Shown: one piece after another, positions 15,293 through 22,944 of the stretch
Layout: each line of letters starts with the position of its first letter
Position numbering within the stretch: position 1 is the stretch's first letter
Virus record (IMG/VR): IMGVR_UViG_3300029260_000321
Location: 1-32,247 of that record
Length of the DNA stretch: 32,247 nt
Source: a virus
Strand: one strand, 5' to 3'
Notes under the pieces: generated by a model
What the model saw: the letters and a program-made list of their open reading frames with translations, nothing else
The model's database searches: none
Told to the model about the DNA's origin: nothing
Made by a program: the position numbers and the translations under genes

Positions 15293-16518
15293 AAAAAAGA
15301 TATGATATTAATATAATTGTAAATGATGATACTGTAGTAGAAGGACAACTTACGGGAGATGCATTTAAGCATGAGTATATAGGACATTGGATGTGCTCTA
15401 CTGATAATTATGGTATGAATGAATCAGAAAGAAAAAACTTAAATATAGATTTTACACCTCCTGAAAACTTTACTGTACAAGATAAAACCTTATATAGATT
15501 TCCTAAGCTAGATTTACCTAGACAAAAGGTAGATCTATTAAAAGATAAATATAATTGTAAAGTTATAAGAGATATTAATAAAGCTGATATACATATTGTA
15601 TCAGATCAATTATTTGATAACTTATTTGAGTTTGAATGGAATGCTGCTAAGCCATTTGCAAAATACTTTAGTTTTGTAACTGAATTAAAAGCAAAGGGTT
15701 TATTATCTCAATGTGCATTAGAGAAGAATAGAGAAATGATAGCTATTTTAGGTACAGACTCTATGGTTAAAGTTAAAATGCCTTATCAATATAGTCATAA
15801 TAATAACTATCATGGTGGTTTTAGCGCTCACACTAGCAGTTTTAAAGATGATATACAAGATGTTTTAAATTTAAAAATGGAAAGTGCTGTTCATTCAGGT
15901 ACCAGAGATATACTTCTTTATGATAAAAATTTAATCAGCTATCAAAATGTTTTAAATTCTAGTGCTGTGATTGTTTATGATGTAGATGTTATTAATATAA
16001 TTGATAATGAATTAGCTATACTTAATAACTCTGAGCTTAAAAACATACACTCTATGGTAACAAGCAATGATAGAGAAAACAGGACACTTGCGCTAGAAAT
16101 GCTTGCTAACTGTAATATTGATAAATCTTTTGATGTTGTATCTAATCTGTTTTATTGGCAATATGATTGGTTAAAAGACACAAGTAACTGGAACACTGTA
16201 AATGTTAAAGCTTTAAGAAAAAGGCTTAAAAAGTATCAAGGTGGAGTAAATCTTTCAATGATATATTCCTATGACAATTATATAAAAAATTTAATTAAAG
16301 ATAAAAAATTAACTAAATTTGCTTTAGATAATACTAGAGAAAGATTATATAAAAACGTTCTACGTGATATAGGTGGTAATAATGCTAATGTTTTCTCTAT
16401 TAGCTTGGATAATGTTAAATTAAAGGATAACTTAACTGATAACCTAATTAAAGAAAAAGCAGATGAGTATGAAGTCAGATACAAAGAAAGTAATTACAGC
16501 GACAATATTACTGTATAA
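15289..16518 (+). CDS. Uncharacterised protein 2 of the MoxR-VWA module, related to its neighbour
   Basis: The 409-residue protein shares domain order with the preceding gene product. A segment at about residues 70-105 (FPKLDLPRQKVDLL, then CKVIRDINKADIHIVS) corresponds to its BRCT-like part. A segment near residue 255 (MVTSNDRENRTLALEMLANC) corresponds to its helical repeat. Overall identity is low. This copy has extra N-terminal and C-terminal regions, including an HxxxN-rich loop (YSHNNNYHGGF). The C-terminal part (RYKESNYSD) is charged. The start overlaps the previous stop as ATGA. Its last 50 bases overlap a small frame that starts at 16469. Function is unknown; I infer only that it acts with the MoxR-VWA pair. 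Confidence 0.6.
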   Translation: MKKRYDINIIVNDDTVVEGQLTGDAFKHEYIGHWMCSTDNYGMNESERKNLNIDFTPPENFTVQDKTLYRFPKLDLPRQKVDLLKDKYNCKVIRDINKADIHIVSDQLFDNLFEFEWNAAKPFAKYFSFVTELKAKGLLSQCALEKNREMIAILGTDSMVKVKMPYQYSHNNNYHGGFSAHTSSFKDDIQDVLNLKMESAVHSGTRDILLYDKNLISYQNVLNSSAVIVYDVDVINIIDNELAILNNSELKNIHSMVTSNDRENRTLALEMLANCNIDKSFDVVSNLFYWQYDWLKDTSNWNTVNVKALRKRLKKYQGGVNLSMIYSYDNYIKNLIKDKKLTKFALDNTRERLYKNVLRDIGGNNANVFSISLDNVKLKDNLTDNLIKEKADEYEVRYKESNYSDNITV

Positions 16519-16597
16519 ACAAAAAGTGAATCAAACTGCTGAAGTAATATTAGCAATTCAAAAGCTTCAGCAGAAACTTGATTCAATTAATGATTAA
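16469..16597 (+). CDS. Very small hypothetical protein
   Basis: A 42-residue frame starts at ATG 16469, inside the end of the preceding gene, and stops at TAA 16595-16597, five bases before the nuclease start. It reads as one amphipathic helix (LLYKQKVNQTAEVILAIQKL) that could dimerise. It fills the gap between two genes in the manner of other small genes in this genome, but there is no motif to confirm it. Confidence 0.45.
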   Translation: MKSDTKKVITATILLYKQKVNQTAEVILAIQKLQQKLDSIND

Positions 16598-16602
16598 AAT
16601 AA

Positions 16603-17589
16603 ATGATTAGAAACAAAGAAAAAGAAGATGTGTTTTATGCAAAGAAAGATTTTTGCTTTAGCTATTCTTCTTTAAACAAATTATTATTTTCACCATCCTT
16701 ATTTTATAAGGAGTATATATTATTTGATCGTGAGGTTAGAACAGATAAACATTTAGTAGAAGGGAAACTTGTACACTGTTTATTATTTGAACCTGAAAAC
16801 GTTACAGAAAAGTTTAATGTTGTACCAGGTAAAGCACCTAGTGATAACATTAGAAAAGTAATGAAAGATATGTCTATTCATACTAATGCAGAAACATTAG
16901 ATCTATGTGAGATACAGGCCTTAGAATCATTAAAAACTTTAAACCTTTTCCAGTCTCTTAAAACAGATGAACAAAGACTAAAGAAAGTTATTACTGAGGA
17001 TAATGCACCTTATTGGAAGTTCTTATCTAATACTAATGTAGATGTAGTAGATCAAGATACTTTATTAAAGTGTAAAGAGAAAGTAGAAGCTATAAAAGAG
17101 AACAAAGATGTAGTTGCATTATTTGAGCAACAGCAAAGTGATTTTGAATTAGATCCTATAGAGACACATGCAGAACGTTATCTAAGGTCTGAGTTAAAAG
17201 ACAAAGGTTTTGGTCTACATGGTTATATAGATTTCTATAAGATAGATCATGATAAGTTTGAGGTAACAATTTGTGACCTTAAAACTACAGGTAAAACTAT
17301 TTCTGATTTTAAAGAAACAGTTGACTTTTATAACTATTGGTTGCAAGCTGCTATCTATATGAAATTAGTTTATGACACACTTGGAGAAAATGCTGAGAAA
17401 TATACTATAACATTTAAATTTGTAGTAATTGATACATACAAACAAGTATATGTATTTGATGTTACTCCGGAGACTATGGCAGGTTGGGTATCTGGCCTAG
17501 AGGGTGTTATAAAAGTTGGTGCTCACCATTATGATAAAAGAAATTATCAATTACCCTATGATTTCTTAACAGGAAATATTAAATTGTAG
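16603..17589 (+). CDS. PD-(D/E)XK exonuclease (RecB/Cas4/Exo VIII-like)
   Basis: The 328-residue nuclease carries the RecB-family signature. GKLVHCLLF provides the conserved H58. GYIDFY provides D210, and ICDLKTT supplies the D225-L-K227 metal and catalytic pair. The helix motif QAAIYMK starts at Q248. This is the H-D-(D/E)xK-QxxxY order of the Cas4, AddB and Exo VIII nucleases, and the length fits a stand-alone exonuclease. In phages such enzymes process DNA ends for annealing or degrade host DNA. With the Sak4-like ATPase and SSB-like protein encoded upstream, it would complete a two-component recombination set. The start at 16603 follows an A-rich leader. Confidence 0.82.
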   Translation: MIRNKEKEDVFYAKKDFCFSYSSLNKLLFSPSLFYKEYILFDREVRTDKHLVEGKLVHCLLFEPENVTEKFNVVPGKAPSDNIRKVMKDMSIHTNAETLDLCEIQALESLKTLNLFQSLKTDEQRLKKVITEDNAPYWKFLSNTNVDVVDQDTLLKCKEKVEAIKENKDVVALFEQQQSDFELDPIETHAERYLRSELKDKGFGLHGYIDFYKIDHDKFEVTICDLKTTGKTISDFKETVDFYNYWLQAAIYMKLVYDTLGENAEKYTITFKFVVIDTYKQVYVFDVTPETMAGWVSGLEGVIKVGAHHYDKRNYQLPYDFLTGNIKL

Positions 17590-17590
17590 T

Positions 17591-18169
17591 ATGAGTAACG
17601 TATATACAGAGTATTTCCAAAAAAGTAAAGTCTTTCTTTACCCACTATTAAAATTAAAAAAAGGTATTAAGTATGTTCCCATTCAAACTTATGTTTGTTG
17701 GGAGCATGTTTATACTTCTGGAGAGTACAAACTTCTATGTGAATATCATGCTAAATCAGGAAAGGGATTTAAAGAATTTTGTGATAGATATTTAAGCTGT
17801 CATGCATTTTTTGAAAAACAATTAGATATTGGTGAAAATAAACACATTTTTATATTCAATTTATCAAGTCAAAAAAATGATTTTGTTAGGTTTTTGGAAG
17901 GTAAATATTCTCAATTTAGTCTTGATAGTAAATTAACTATATTAGATTTTTTTAGTTCATCTGGTAAAATGCTGAACTATGTAAAATCTTTTTTATCTCC
18001 AGATAGTGCACATGCAGATTATGCTGAAGCATTTGATGTAGATAAAGAAGTAATAGAAGAAATTTATGAAGTGTGTAGCTTACCAGATTTGGAAAAAGAA
18101 ACATTTCATAAAGATAATGAAATATTAAATAGTCTATTAACAAAGAACTCCATATATTTGGAGAAATAA
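17591..18169 (+). CDS. Hypothetical protein, Phe/Tyr-rich
   Basis: I do not recognise this 192-residue protein. The first half is rich in aromatic residues and cysteines (YVCWEHVY, CEYHAKS, FCDRYLSCHAFF), but spacing of the Cys and His residues does not match a standard zinc finger. The second half is acidic and helical (DVDKEVIEEIYEVC). It begins one base after the nuclease stop, so it is in the same operon and may assist that enzyme. A promoter-like TATATTTG box lies in its last codons and would serve the next gene. Confidence 0.6.
   Translation: MSNVYTEYFQKSKVFLYPLLKLKKGIKYVPIQTYVCWEHVYTSGEYKLLCEYHAKSGKGFKEFCDRYLSCHAFFEKQLDIGENKHIFIFNLSSQKNDFVRFLEGKYSQFSLDSKLTILDFFSSSGKMLNYVKSFLSPDSAHADYAEAFDVDKEVIEEIYEVCSLPDLEKETFHKDNEILNSLLTKNSIYLEK
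18153..18160 (+). promoter_or_regulatory. Promoter -7 box upstream of the 138-residue gene
   Basis: TATATTTG at 18153-18160 is an exact TAnnTTTG match ending 18 bases before ATG 18179, the same distance as for the minus-strand gene at 5416. No clear TTTG lies 20 bases upstream. Because the next gene is followed at once by a strong terminator, the box could make a single-gene transcript. Confidence 0.4.
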
Positions 18170-18178
18170 AAAACAACT

Positions 18179-18595
18179 ATGTCACAAACAATTGGACAAA
18201 ATATGATGTTAGTAAATTCTAGTTTTAGAAATGCTAAATCATTTACATTAATACCTGTGAGCAACGACTCACCATACGTAGAAGCTATGTTTGACCCAAC
18301 GTCAAGTATTTTAGCTGTAATTAGTAAGGTTATGAAACAATCTTACCATATGGTTCCTAAATTAGATGATGATGGACAACCTATGAGACTAAAGAATCCT
18401 AATCAACAAACTGGTAAAACAGTTAAAGAAGAAAGAAGATTAGTTGATACTTTTTCTGAATTTTATTTATCTGATAGAAAAGACATTGAAACATTTATTC
18501 ATATGTTTGCCGTCAATGCTACTAGTTTTGACTTAGAAGAGTTCTTTGTAGACTTACAAGAAACAAAGGTATCCAAACTTATATTACCTAGCTAA
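18179..18595 (+). CDS. Hypothetical protein with its own promoter-like box and terminator
   Basis: The 138-residue protein has no family I recognise. It starts MSQTIGQNMMLVNSSF. The middle holds a polar, proline-containing loop (DDDGQPMRLKNPNQQTGK), and the C-terminal part is helical (DRKDIETFIHMFAVNATSFDLEEFF). No metal, membrane or export signals are seen. The gene is bracketed by a TATATTTG box 18 bases upstream and a strong terminator 38 bases downstream, an arrangement of genes expressed at a level of their own. An abundant DNA-associated or structural accessory protein is possible. Confidence 0.6.
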   Translation: MSQTIGQNMMLVNSSFRNAKSFTLIPVSNDSPYVEAMFDPTSSILAVISKVMKQSYHMVPKLDDDGQPMRLKNPNQQTGKTVKEERRLVDTFSEFYLSDRKDIETFIHMFAVNATSFDLEEFFVDLQETKVSKLILPS

Positions 18596-18633
18596 TAGTA
18601 TTATTTAAAAATTATATTGTTAGCTCAAAAAAG

Positions 18634-18660
18634 AAAACCTCAATGACTTGGGGTTTTTTT
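18634..18660 (+). terminator. Intrinsic terminator after the 138-residue gene
   Basis: AAAACCTC (18634-18641) pairs with GGGGTTTT (18650-18657), including one G-U pair, around an eight-base loop. The stem runs directly into a T-tract that reaches 18660. It ends 21 bases before the next ATG (18682). Confidence 0.75.
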
Positions 18661-18681
18661 GGCTCTTTAAATTAAAATACT

Positions 18682-19020
18682 ATGGCAGAACTAAGCGATT
18701 CAGAAGTAATGGATGTCAATATCCTATTTGCAATGACCAAATGCATGAGTGAATTAGCACATGGTCTTCAATATATACATACTCAAAAAGTTAAACAGAG
18801 AATCAAACACGTGATTAAGACTGTAAACTTGTATGAGAAAGAAATAGATAAACAATTAGAACGTACAGAATCAAAAGATACTATAGAAAACATATATGAT
18901 TGTATAATGGATTTAGTACTTGAAGCCAAAACTGTTGCACTGGAAAATAATATAAAAGACAATGGAAACAATAGAGGAGATGAAAGTACGGGTAATGAAG
19001 ATAGCAATAAAAAGACATAG
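18682..19020 (+). CDS. Helical hypothetical protein
   Basis: The 112-residue protein is helical from residue 5 to about 90 (segments MTKCMSELAHGLQYI, RIKHVIKTVNLYEKEI), with a polar, disordered tail rich in Asn, Asp and Gly (KDNGNNRGDESTGNEDS). The helices are amphipathic and could form a bundle. There is no recognised motif. Its last 59 bases overlap the following HTH gene in another frame, which suggests co-translation with it and with the DNA polymerase. Function is unknown. Confidence 0.6.
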   Translation: MAELSDSEVMDVNILFAMTKCMSELAHGLQYIHTQKVKQRIKHVIKTVNLYEKEIDKQLERTESKDTIENIYDCIMDLVLEAKTVALENNIKDNGNNRGDESTGNEDSNKKT

Positions 19021-19150
19021 TTGTCTACTTACTGCTGCTTCTGCATTAGGAATAACATACAAAACTTTATATAACTATAGGAAAAAACTGGGTTTGGACA
19101 TTGGTACAAATGGTCATACACATAATAGAACTAAAAAGGATAAGGAATGA
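18962..19150 (+). CDS. Small Fis-type helix-turn-helix protein
   Basis: The 62-residue protein is mostly one HTH of the Fis/NtrC C-terminal type. The core is LTAASALGITYKTLYNYRKK (about 23-42), where the AAxxLGI helix, the turn and the recognition helix with TLYNY fit well. Flanking residues are basic, and the tail is polar (GTNGHTHNRTKKDKE). It overlaps the gene before it by 59 bases and the polymerase start by four. Such proteins bend DNA or regulate transcription as dimers. It could autoregulate the polymerase operon, which is an inference from position. Confidence 0.65.
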   Translation: METIEEMKVRVMKIAIKRHSCLLTAASALGITYKTLYNYRKKLGLDIGTNGHTHNRTKKDKE

Positions 19151-21138
19151 GACATTGGGTAATGGACTATGAAACATTGGCTAATTGCTTTACAGGTGTA
19201 TTTGAACATTATAAGACTCAGGAGACTGAGATCTTTGTTATTCATGACCTGCAAAATGATTTACCAAAGTTTATTAGTTTCTTAGAAAACAATATAAAAA
19301 ATAAAGAGTGGCACATATCCTATAATGGATTAGCATTTGATGCACAGGTTACTCACTATATATTAGATAATTATTTTCTATGGAAAAACCTAAAAGGATG
19401 TGAAATAGCAAAGATTATCTATAAGTATGCTCAACGTTGTATAACTAAATCTAATAATAAAGACTTTAGTGACTACCCGGCTTGGAAAATGAAGATGGGT
19501 CAAATAGATATCTTTAAAATGCATCACTGGGATAATGCAGCTAAACGCTCTAGTCTTAAATGGATTCAGTTTAGTATGGATTGGCAGAATATTATTGATA
19601 TGCCTATTCATCATGAAACTTTAATCAGCACGCAAGAAGAAGTAGATACTATATTAGAATATTGTATTAATGATGTAAAGTCTACTAAAGAAATCTATAA
19701 CAGATCTCATTCACAGGTAAAGCTAAGAAAAGAACTTACTAAAGAATATGGTATAAATTTATATAGCGCCTCTGAGCCACGGATTAGTAAAGAAATATTT
19801 GGTTATTTTTTAACTAAGAAGTTGGGTATTCCAAAAAGGGAATTAAAACAGATGAGGACTTATAGAGAAACAATTAAAGTTTCTGATATTATATTACCAT
19901 ATATATCGTTTACATCTCTTGAGTTTAATGTATTACTTGACAGGTTTAAATCATTAGAAGTTAATGCATATAACCTTAAAGGTAGCTTTAAGTATGCTCT
20001 TGAATATAAAAATGTTAAAACACATTTTGGTTTAGGTGGTGTGCATGGTGCTGCTAGCAAAGGAGTATATGAACCGGATGATGATATGATGATTATGTCT
20101 TCAGATGTTACTAGTTTTTATCCTAATCTTGCTATAAAGAATCAATGGTCACCAGGTCACTTCCCTAAAGAAGAGTTTTGTGATCAGTATGAATGGTTCT
20201 TTGAAGAGCGTAAGAAGATCCCTAAGAGCAATCCAATGAACTATGTATATAAGATTATACTTAACTCAACGTTTGGCCTTAGTAATGATGATAAGAGCTT
20301 CTTCTATGATCCAGAACTATGTATGAAAATTACAATCAACGGTCAACTATCTCTAATGATGCTTTATGAGCAGATTATGGAAAGAATACCGGGTGCTGTA
20401 GCTTTATTACAAAATACAGATGGTGTAGAAACAATTATACCTAAAGCATTTTATAATGAGTATATAGCTATTTGTGAAGAGTGGGAAGTCAAAACAAATC
20501 TTAACTTAGAACATGATCAATATCAAAAACTAATTTTAGGTGATGTAAATAATTACATTGGTATAAATGATTGGGTTGATGTAGATATTACTAAGTGGAG
20601 AGAAATTAAAGAGAAACAACCTCACTATCTATTTAAGGTAGAGAATGATAAGTTTAGCTTTGCACCTGTTAAGTTGAAAGGTCGCTTTGATTTTCATGAT
20701 TTACAACTACATAAAAACAAATCTAAATTAGTTATACCAAAGGCAATCTATCATTACTTTGTAAATAATACTCTTCCTGAAGAATATTTAGAAACAAATA
20801 AGAATATACTTGATTATTGTATTGGTAGTAAGTCTAAAGGAGATTGGAAACAAGTAGCCAGGAAAGTTAAAGATGGTGTTTTTCATGAAGAAGATTTGCA
20901 AAAAATCAATAGGTATTATATATCTAAAGATGGTGCAAAAATTGTTAAGGTTAATAAAACTGATAATAGAGAAATACAATTAGAAGCTGGGCGTTGGCTG
21001 CAGGAAGTATTTAATGATATTAAAATTCAACCAAAGTGGGAAAGTTATAATATTGATAAGAAATATTACTTAGATGCAATAGAGCAAGAAATAAATGGTA
21101 TAATAGATGTATCATCAAATCAATTAAAATTATTTTAA
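19147..21138 (+). CDS. Family B DNA polymerase with 3'-5' exonuclease
   Basis: The 663-residue enzyme replicates the genome. Exonuclease motifs are intact: Exo I DYE (D7, E9), Exo II YNGLAFD (N60, D65) and Exo III YCIND (Y172, D176). Polymerase motif A is SDVTSFYP (D320), with FYP in place of SLYP. Motif B is KIILNSTFG (K369, N373). Motif C is QNTDG (N423, D425), where the usual DTDS has an Asn in the first Asp position. A GLGGVHGA turn (296-303) takes the place of the YxGG motif between the exonuclease and palm domains. The length is short for the family, so palm inserts are minimal. Protein-primed polymerases can be this short, but a DnaG-like primase is encoded, so RNA priming is more likely. 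Confidence 0.88.
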   Translation: MRHWVMDYETLANCFTGVFEHYKTQETEIFVIHDLQNDLPKFISFLENNIKNKEWHISYNGLAFDAQVTHYILDNYFLWKNLKGCEIAKIIYKYAQRCITKSNNKDFSDYPAWKMKMGQIDIFKMHHWDNAAKRSSLKWIQFSMDWQNIIDMPIHHETLISTQEEVDTILEYCINDVKSTKEIYNRSHSQVKLRKELTKEYGINLYSASEPRISKEIFGYFLTKKLGIPKRELKQMRTYRETIKVSDIILPYISFTSLEFNVLLDRFKSLEVNAYNLKGSFKYALEYKNVKTHFGLGGVHGAASKGVYEPDDDMMIMSSDVTSFYPNLAIKNQWSPGHFPKEEFCDQYEWFFEERKKIPKSNPMNYVYKIILNSTFGLSNDDKSFFYDPELCMKITINGQLSLMMLYEQIMERIPGAVALLQNTDGVETIIPKAFYNEYIAICEEWEVKTNLNLEHDQYQKLILGDVNNYIGINDWVDVDITKWREIKEKQPHYLFKVENDKFSFAPVKLKGRFDFHDLQLHKNKSKLVIPKAIYHYFVNNTLPEEYLETNKNILDYCIGSKSKGDWKQVARKVKDGVFHEEDLQKINRYYISKDGAKIVKVNKTDNREIQLEAGRWLQEVFNDIKIQPKWESYNIDKKYYLDAIEQEINGIIDVSSNQLKLF

Positions 21139-21140
21139 AC

Positions 21141-21452
21141 ATGAAAAAAATGGATTATTTTGAATTAGAATGTGCTGTTGAAGAATGGGCACATGATAAA
21201 GGTATAATGTCTAAAGCTAGCCCTATGGCGCAAGCTTTAAAGACTTTAGAGGAATGTACAGAACTCCTTACGGCTATCAATAATGAAGATAGAGATGAAA
21301 TTGTAGATGCTATGGGTGATATAATGGTAACATTAATTATCCAAGCTAAAATGCAAAATGTTTCTCTAGAATCATGTTTAACTACGGCCTATAATGTTAT
21401 AAGTAAAAGAACAGGTAGAATGATAAATGGAACGTTTGTTAAAGATAGATAA
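21141..21452 (+). CDS. MazG-like NTP pyrophosphohydrolase
   Basis: The 103-residue protein is an all-alpha NTP pyrophosphatase that cleaves dNTPs or alarmone-like nucleotides to monophosphates and pyrophosphate. The magnesium site is formed by EECTE (37-41) and by IVDAMGD (54-60), the E-E-x-x-E and D-x-x-x-D helices of the family. The size fits the short phage MazG form and the predicted substrate is not specified. Phage MazG proteins may remove aberrant dNTPs or lower ppGpp. It begins two bases after the polymerase stop, so it belongs to the same transcript and to the nucleotide-supply genes. Confidence 0.8.
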   Translation: MKKMDYFELECAVEEWAHDKGIMSKASPMAQALKTLEECTELLTAINNEDRDEIVDAMGDIMVTLIIQAKMQNVSLESCLTTAYNVISKRTGRMINGTFVKDR

Positions 21453-21454
21453 TC

Positions 21455-21486
21455 TTTGTATAAACCATTTAAATTAATTACCTTTA
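21455..21486 (+). promoter_or_regulatory. Promoter for the DUF932 gene
   Basis: TTTG at 21455-21458, a 20-base spacer and TACCTTTA at 21479-21486 match the Bacteroidota promoter with one mismatch (final G to A). The spacing equals that of the promoter at 6138. The ATG at 21506 is 19 bases beyond the box. Confidence 0.45.
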
Positions 21487-21505
21487 CACTTTAAAAGTTT
21501 AAACT

Positions 21506-22405
21506 ATGCGCTATAAAAGAGCAACAGAAACAACACAATTTTATTTAGAAAATCAACCCTTACCAAATCACGGTAAGAGCTATACAGTGGTATCACATAG
21601 AGAAGTGATAGAAAACACAAAAAATTTATTGGAGAATAGTGGTTTTACTATTCGTAAAGAATTATATAGAGCAAACATGAATGCCCAGGTAGCACAGGGT
21701 ATATATCATATTTATCCTACACAGTCTAATGCTGATCAAATCAACAATGAAACTGAATTAGGAATGATGTTTGCCTGGACAAACTCTTATGACAAGAGTA
21801 CAAAATTTCAATGTGCAATAGGTGCATATGTAATGGTATGTAGTAATGGTATGATGTGTGGAGATATGATGAACTTCAAAAGAAAGCACACCGGATCAGC
21901 AGGCCATGATATTGTAATGCAATTAAGTAATCAAATTAAAAATGGTGAAAAGCATTACACACGCATTTTAGATGATAGAGATTCATTAAGAGCTGTAACT
22001 TTAACAAAGCGTCAACAATCTGAGCTATTAGGTAGATTATTTGCTGATGATGAAATTATAACACCAACTCAAGTATCTACTATTAAAAAGGAAATGAAGA
22101 AAGCGTCATTTGACTATGGATGTAATGATGATAATGCATGGGCATTTTACAATCATGTTACACATTCATTAAAAATATCTCCTCCAAGAGATTGGATGCA
22201 AGATAGTCAAGACTTTCATGATTTTATGATGACTGAAGTTGTAGCAAATTTAACTTTGCCAGCTAAAACAGAGTTTGATTGGAAAAATGTTGTTGTAGAT
22301 GGTAATTCTGATCAAATTTATATAACAGACTTAGTTGATATTCAAGATCATGAAGTAATTGAGGTAGATGAAAATATCTCAGAAGGTCAACTACAACAGT
22401 TATAA
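21506..22405 (+). CDS. DUF932 family protein
   Basis: The 299-residue protein belongs to the DUF932 group found on plasmids and phages. Landmarks are the N-terminal YTVVSHREVIENTKNLL, a central SYDKSTKFQCAIGAYVMVCS strand pair that matches the family core (a TNSYDG-like step followed by RVVCSNG), and NGMMCGD, with a long helical C-terminal part (WAFYNHVTHSLK). The family's biochemical role is not settled. Because it has its own promoter, starts 53 bases after the MazG-like gene and is followed by a strong terminator, it may be expressed alone and abundantly. An anti-host or replication-associated function is possible but cannot be told from the sequence. Confidence 0.75.
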   Translation: MRYKRATETTQFYLENQPLPNHGKSYTVVSHREVIENTKNLLENSGFTIRKELYRANMNAQVAQGIYHIYPTQSNADQINNETELGMMFAWTNSYDKSTKFQCAIGAYVMVCSNGMMCGDMMNFKRKHTGSAGHDIVMQLSNQIKNGEKHYTRILDDRDSLRAVTLTKRQQSELLGRLFADDEIITPTQVSTIKKEMKKASFDYGCNDDNAWAFYNHVTHSLKISPPRDWMQDSQDFHDFMMTEVVANLTLPAKTEFDWKNVVVDGNSDQIYITDLVDIQDHEVIEVDENISEGQLQQL

Positions 22406-22457
22406 TATTTGCATATCTTTGCATATATAAAAACCAAGAGTAAATATTAGAATTGAG

Positions 22458-22490
22458 AAGGGGTAGTTTTTACATTACCCCTTTCTTTTC
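22458..22490 (+). terminator. Terminator between converging operons
   Basis: AAGGGGTA (22458-22465) pairs perfectly with TACCCCTT (22476-22483) around a ten-base loop, and a T-rich stretch follows (22482-22497). It ends the plus-strand replication block. On the minus strand the hairpin is present but lacks a T-tract, so the structural cassette probably ends by other means. A TTTGCATAT direct repeat lies just upstream (22408-22416 and 22418-22426). Confidence 0.75.
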
Positions 22491-22494
22491 TATT

Positions 22495-22944
22495 TTATGT
22501 ACATAATGATGGTGGATCCATTAATGATCCTAAGTTACTAATTTGTATACTATTTTCTGCTGTTGGGTCAGTTCTATATAATTTATAAAAATTACCACCA
22601 CCGGTAAATGTAGTATTTAAAGCTTGATCAGTAAATACTGATACAGAATCTTCAATAACATCGTTTAAGAAGTAAACTGTATTAGGCTTATCAGTAGACG
22701 CACATGCTAAAGATGGGGTACCATAAGGACTACTCATAAGATATGGAGTTGGAGGAGGATTATAGTTTCTAAAGTTTAATAATTGGTTTTTACTACCTGA
22801 ATAACTTGAATCAAATTTTGCAGCTTCTGCTGCTGTAAAGCATGCAGTTAAAGATGTAGGTGTACCCGACACTGCTGCCTGTACTGTAGTTAAAGACCAA
22901 TTATTTACTGTTCCTGCTCCTATTGTATCTGGTACTGCTGCCAT
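22495..22944 (-). CDS. Tail-associated structural protein
   Basis: The 149-residue protein is rich in Ser, Thr, Ala, Asn and Gly, typical of tail or fibre parts. The first 60 residues contain LTACFTAAEAAKFDSS and the FRNYNPP step that often ends a small N-terminal anchor domain in Bacteroidota phage proteins. The rest contains a CAST motif, YFLNDVIEDSVSVFTDQ and FTGGGNFYKLY, which look like a beta-rich adhesin-type repeat module with aromatic turns. It is the last gene of the minus-strand structural cassette and its start overlaps the stop of the S74 tail-fibre gene by one base (TAATG). A fibre tip or receptor-binding accessory is likely by position. Confidence 0.65.
   Translation of the reverse strand: MAAVPDTIGAGTVNNWSLTTVQAAVSGTPTSLTACFTAAEAAKFDSSYSGSKNQLLNFRNYNPPPTPYLMSSPYGTPSLACASTDKPNTVYFLNDVIEDSVSVFTDQALNTTFTGGGNFYKLYRTDPTAENSIQISNLGSLMDPPSLCT

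Noticed and set aside
22408-22426. TTTGCATAT direct repeat as an operator
   Set aside because: Only two short copies in AT-rich DNA after a stop codon, with no gene start for them to control.
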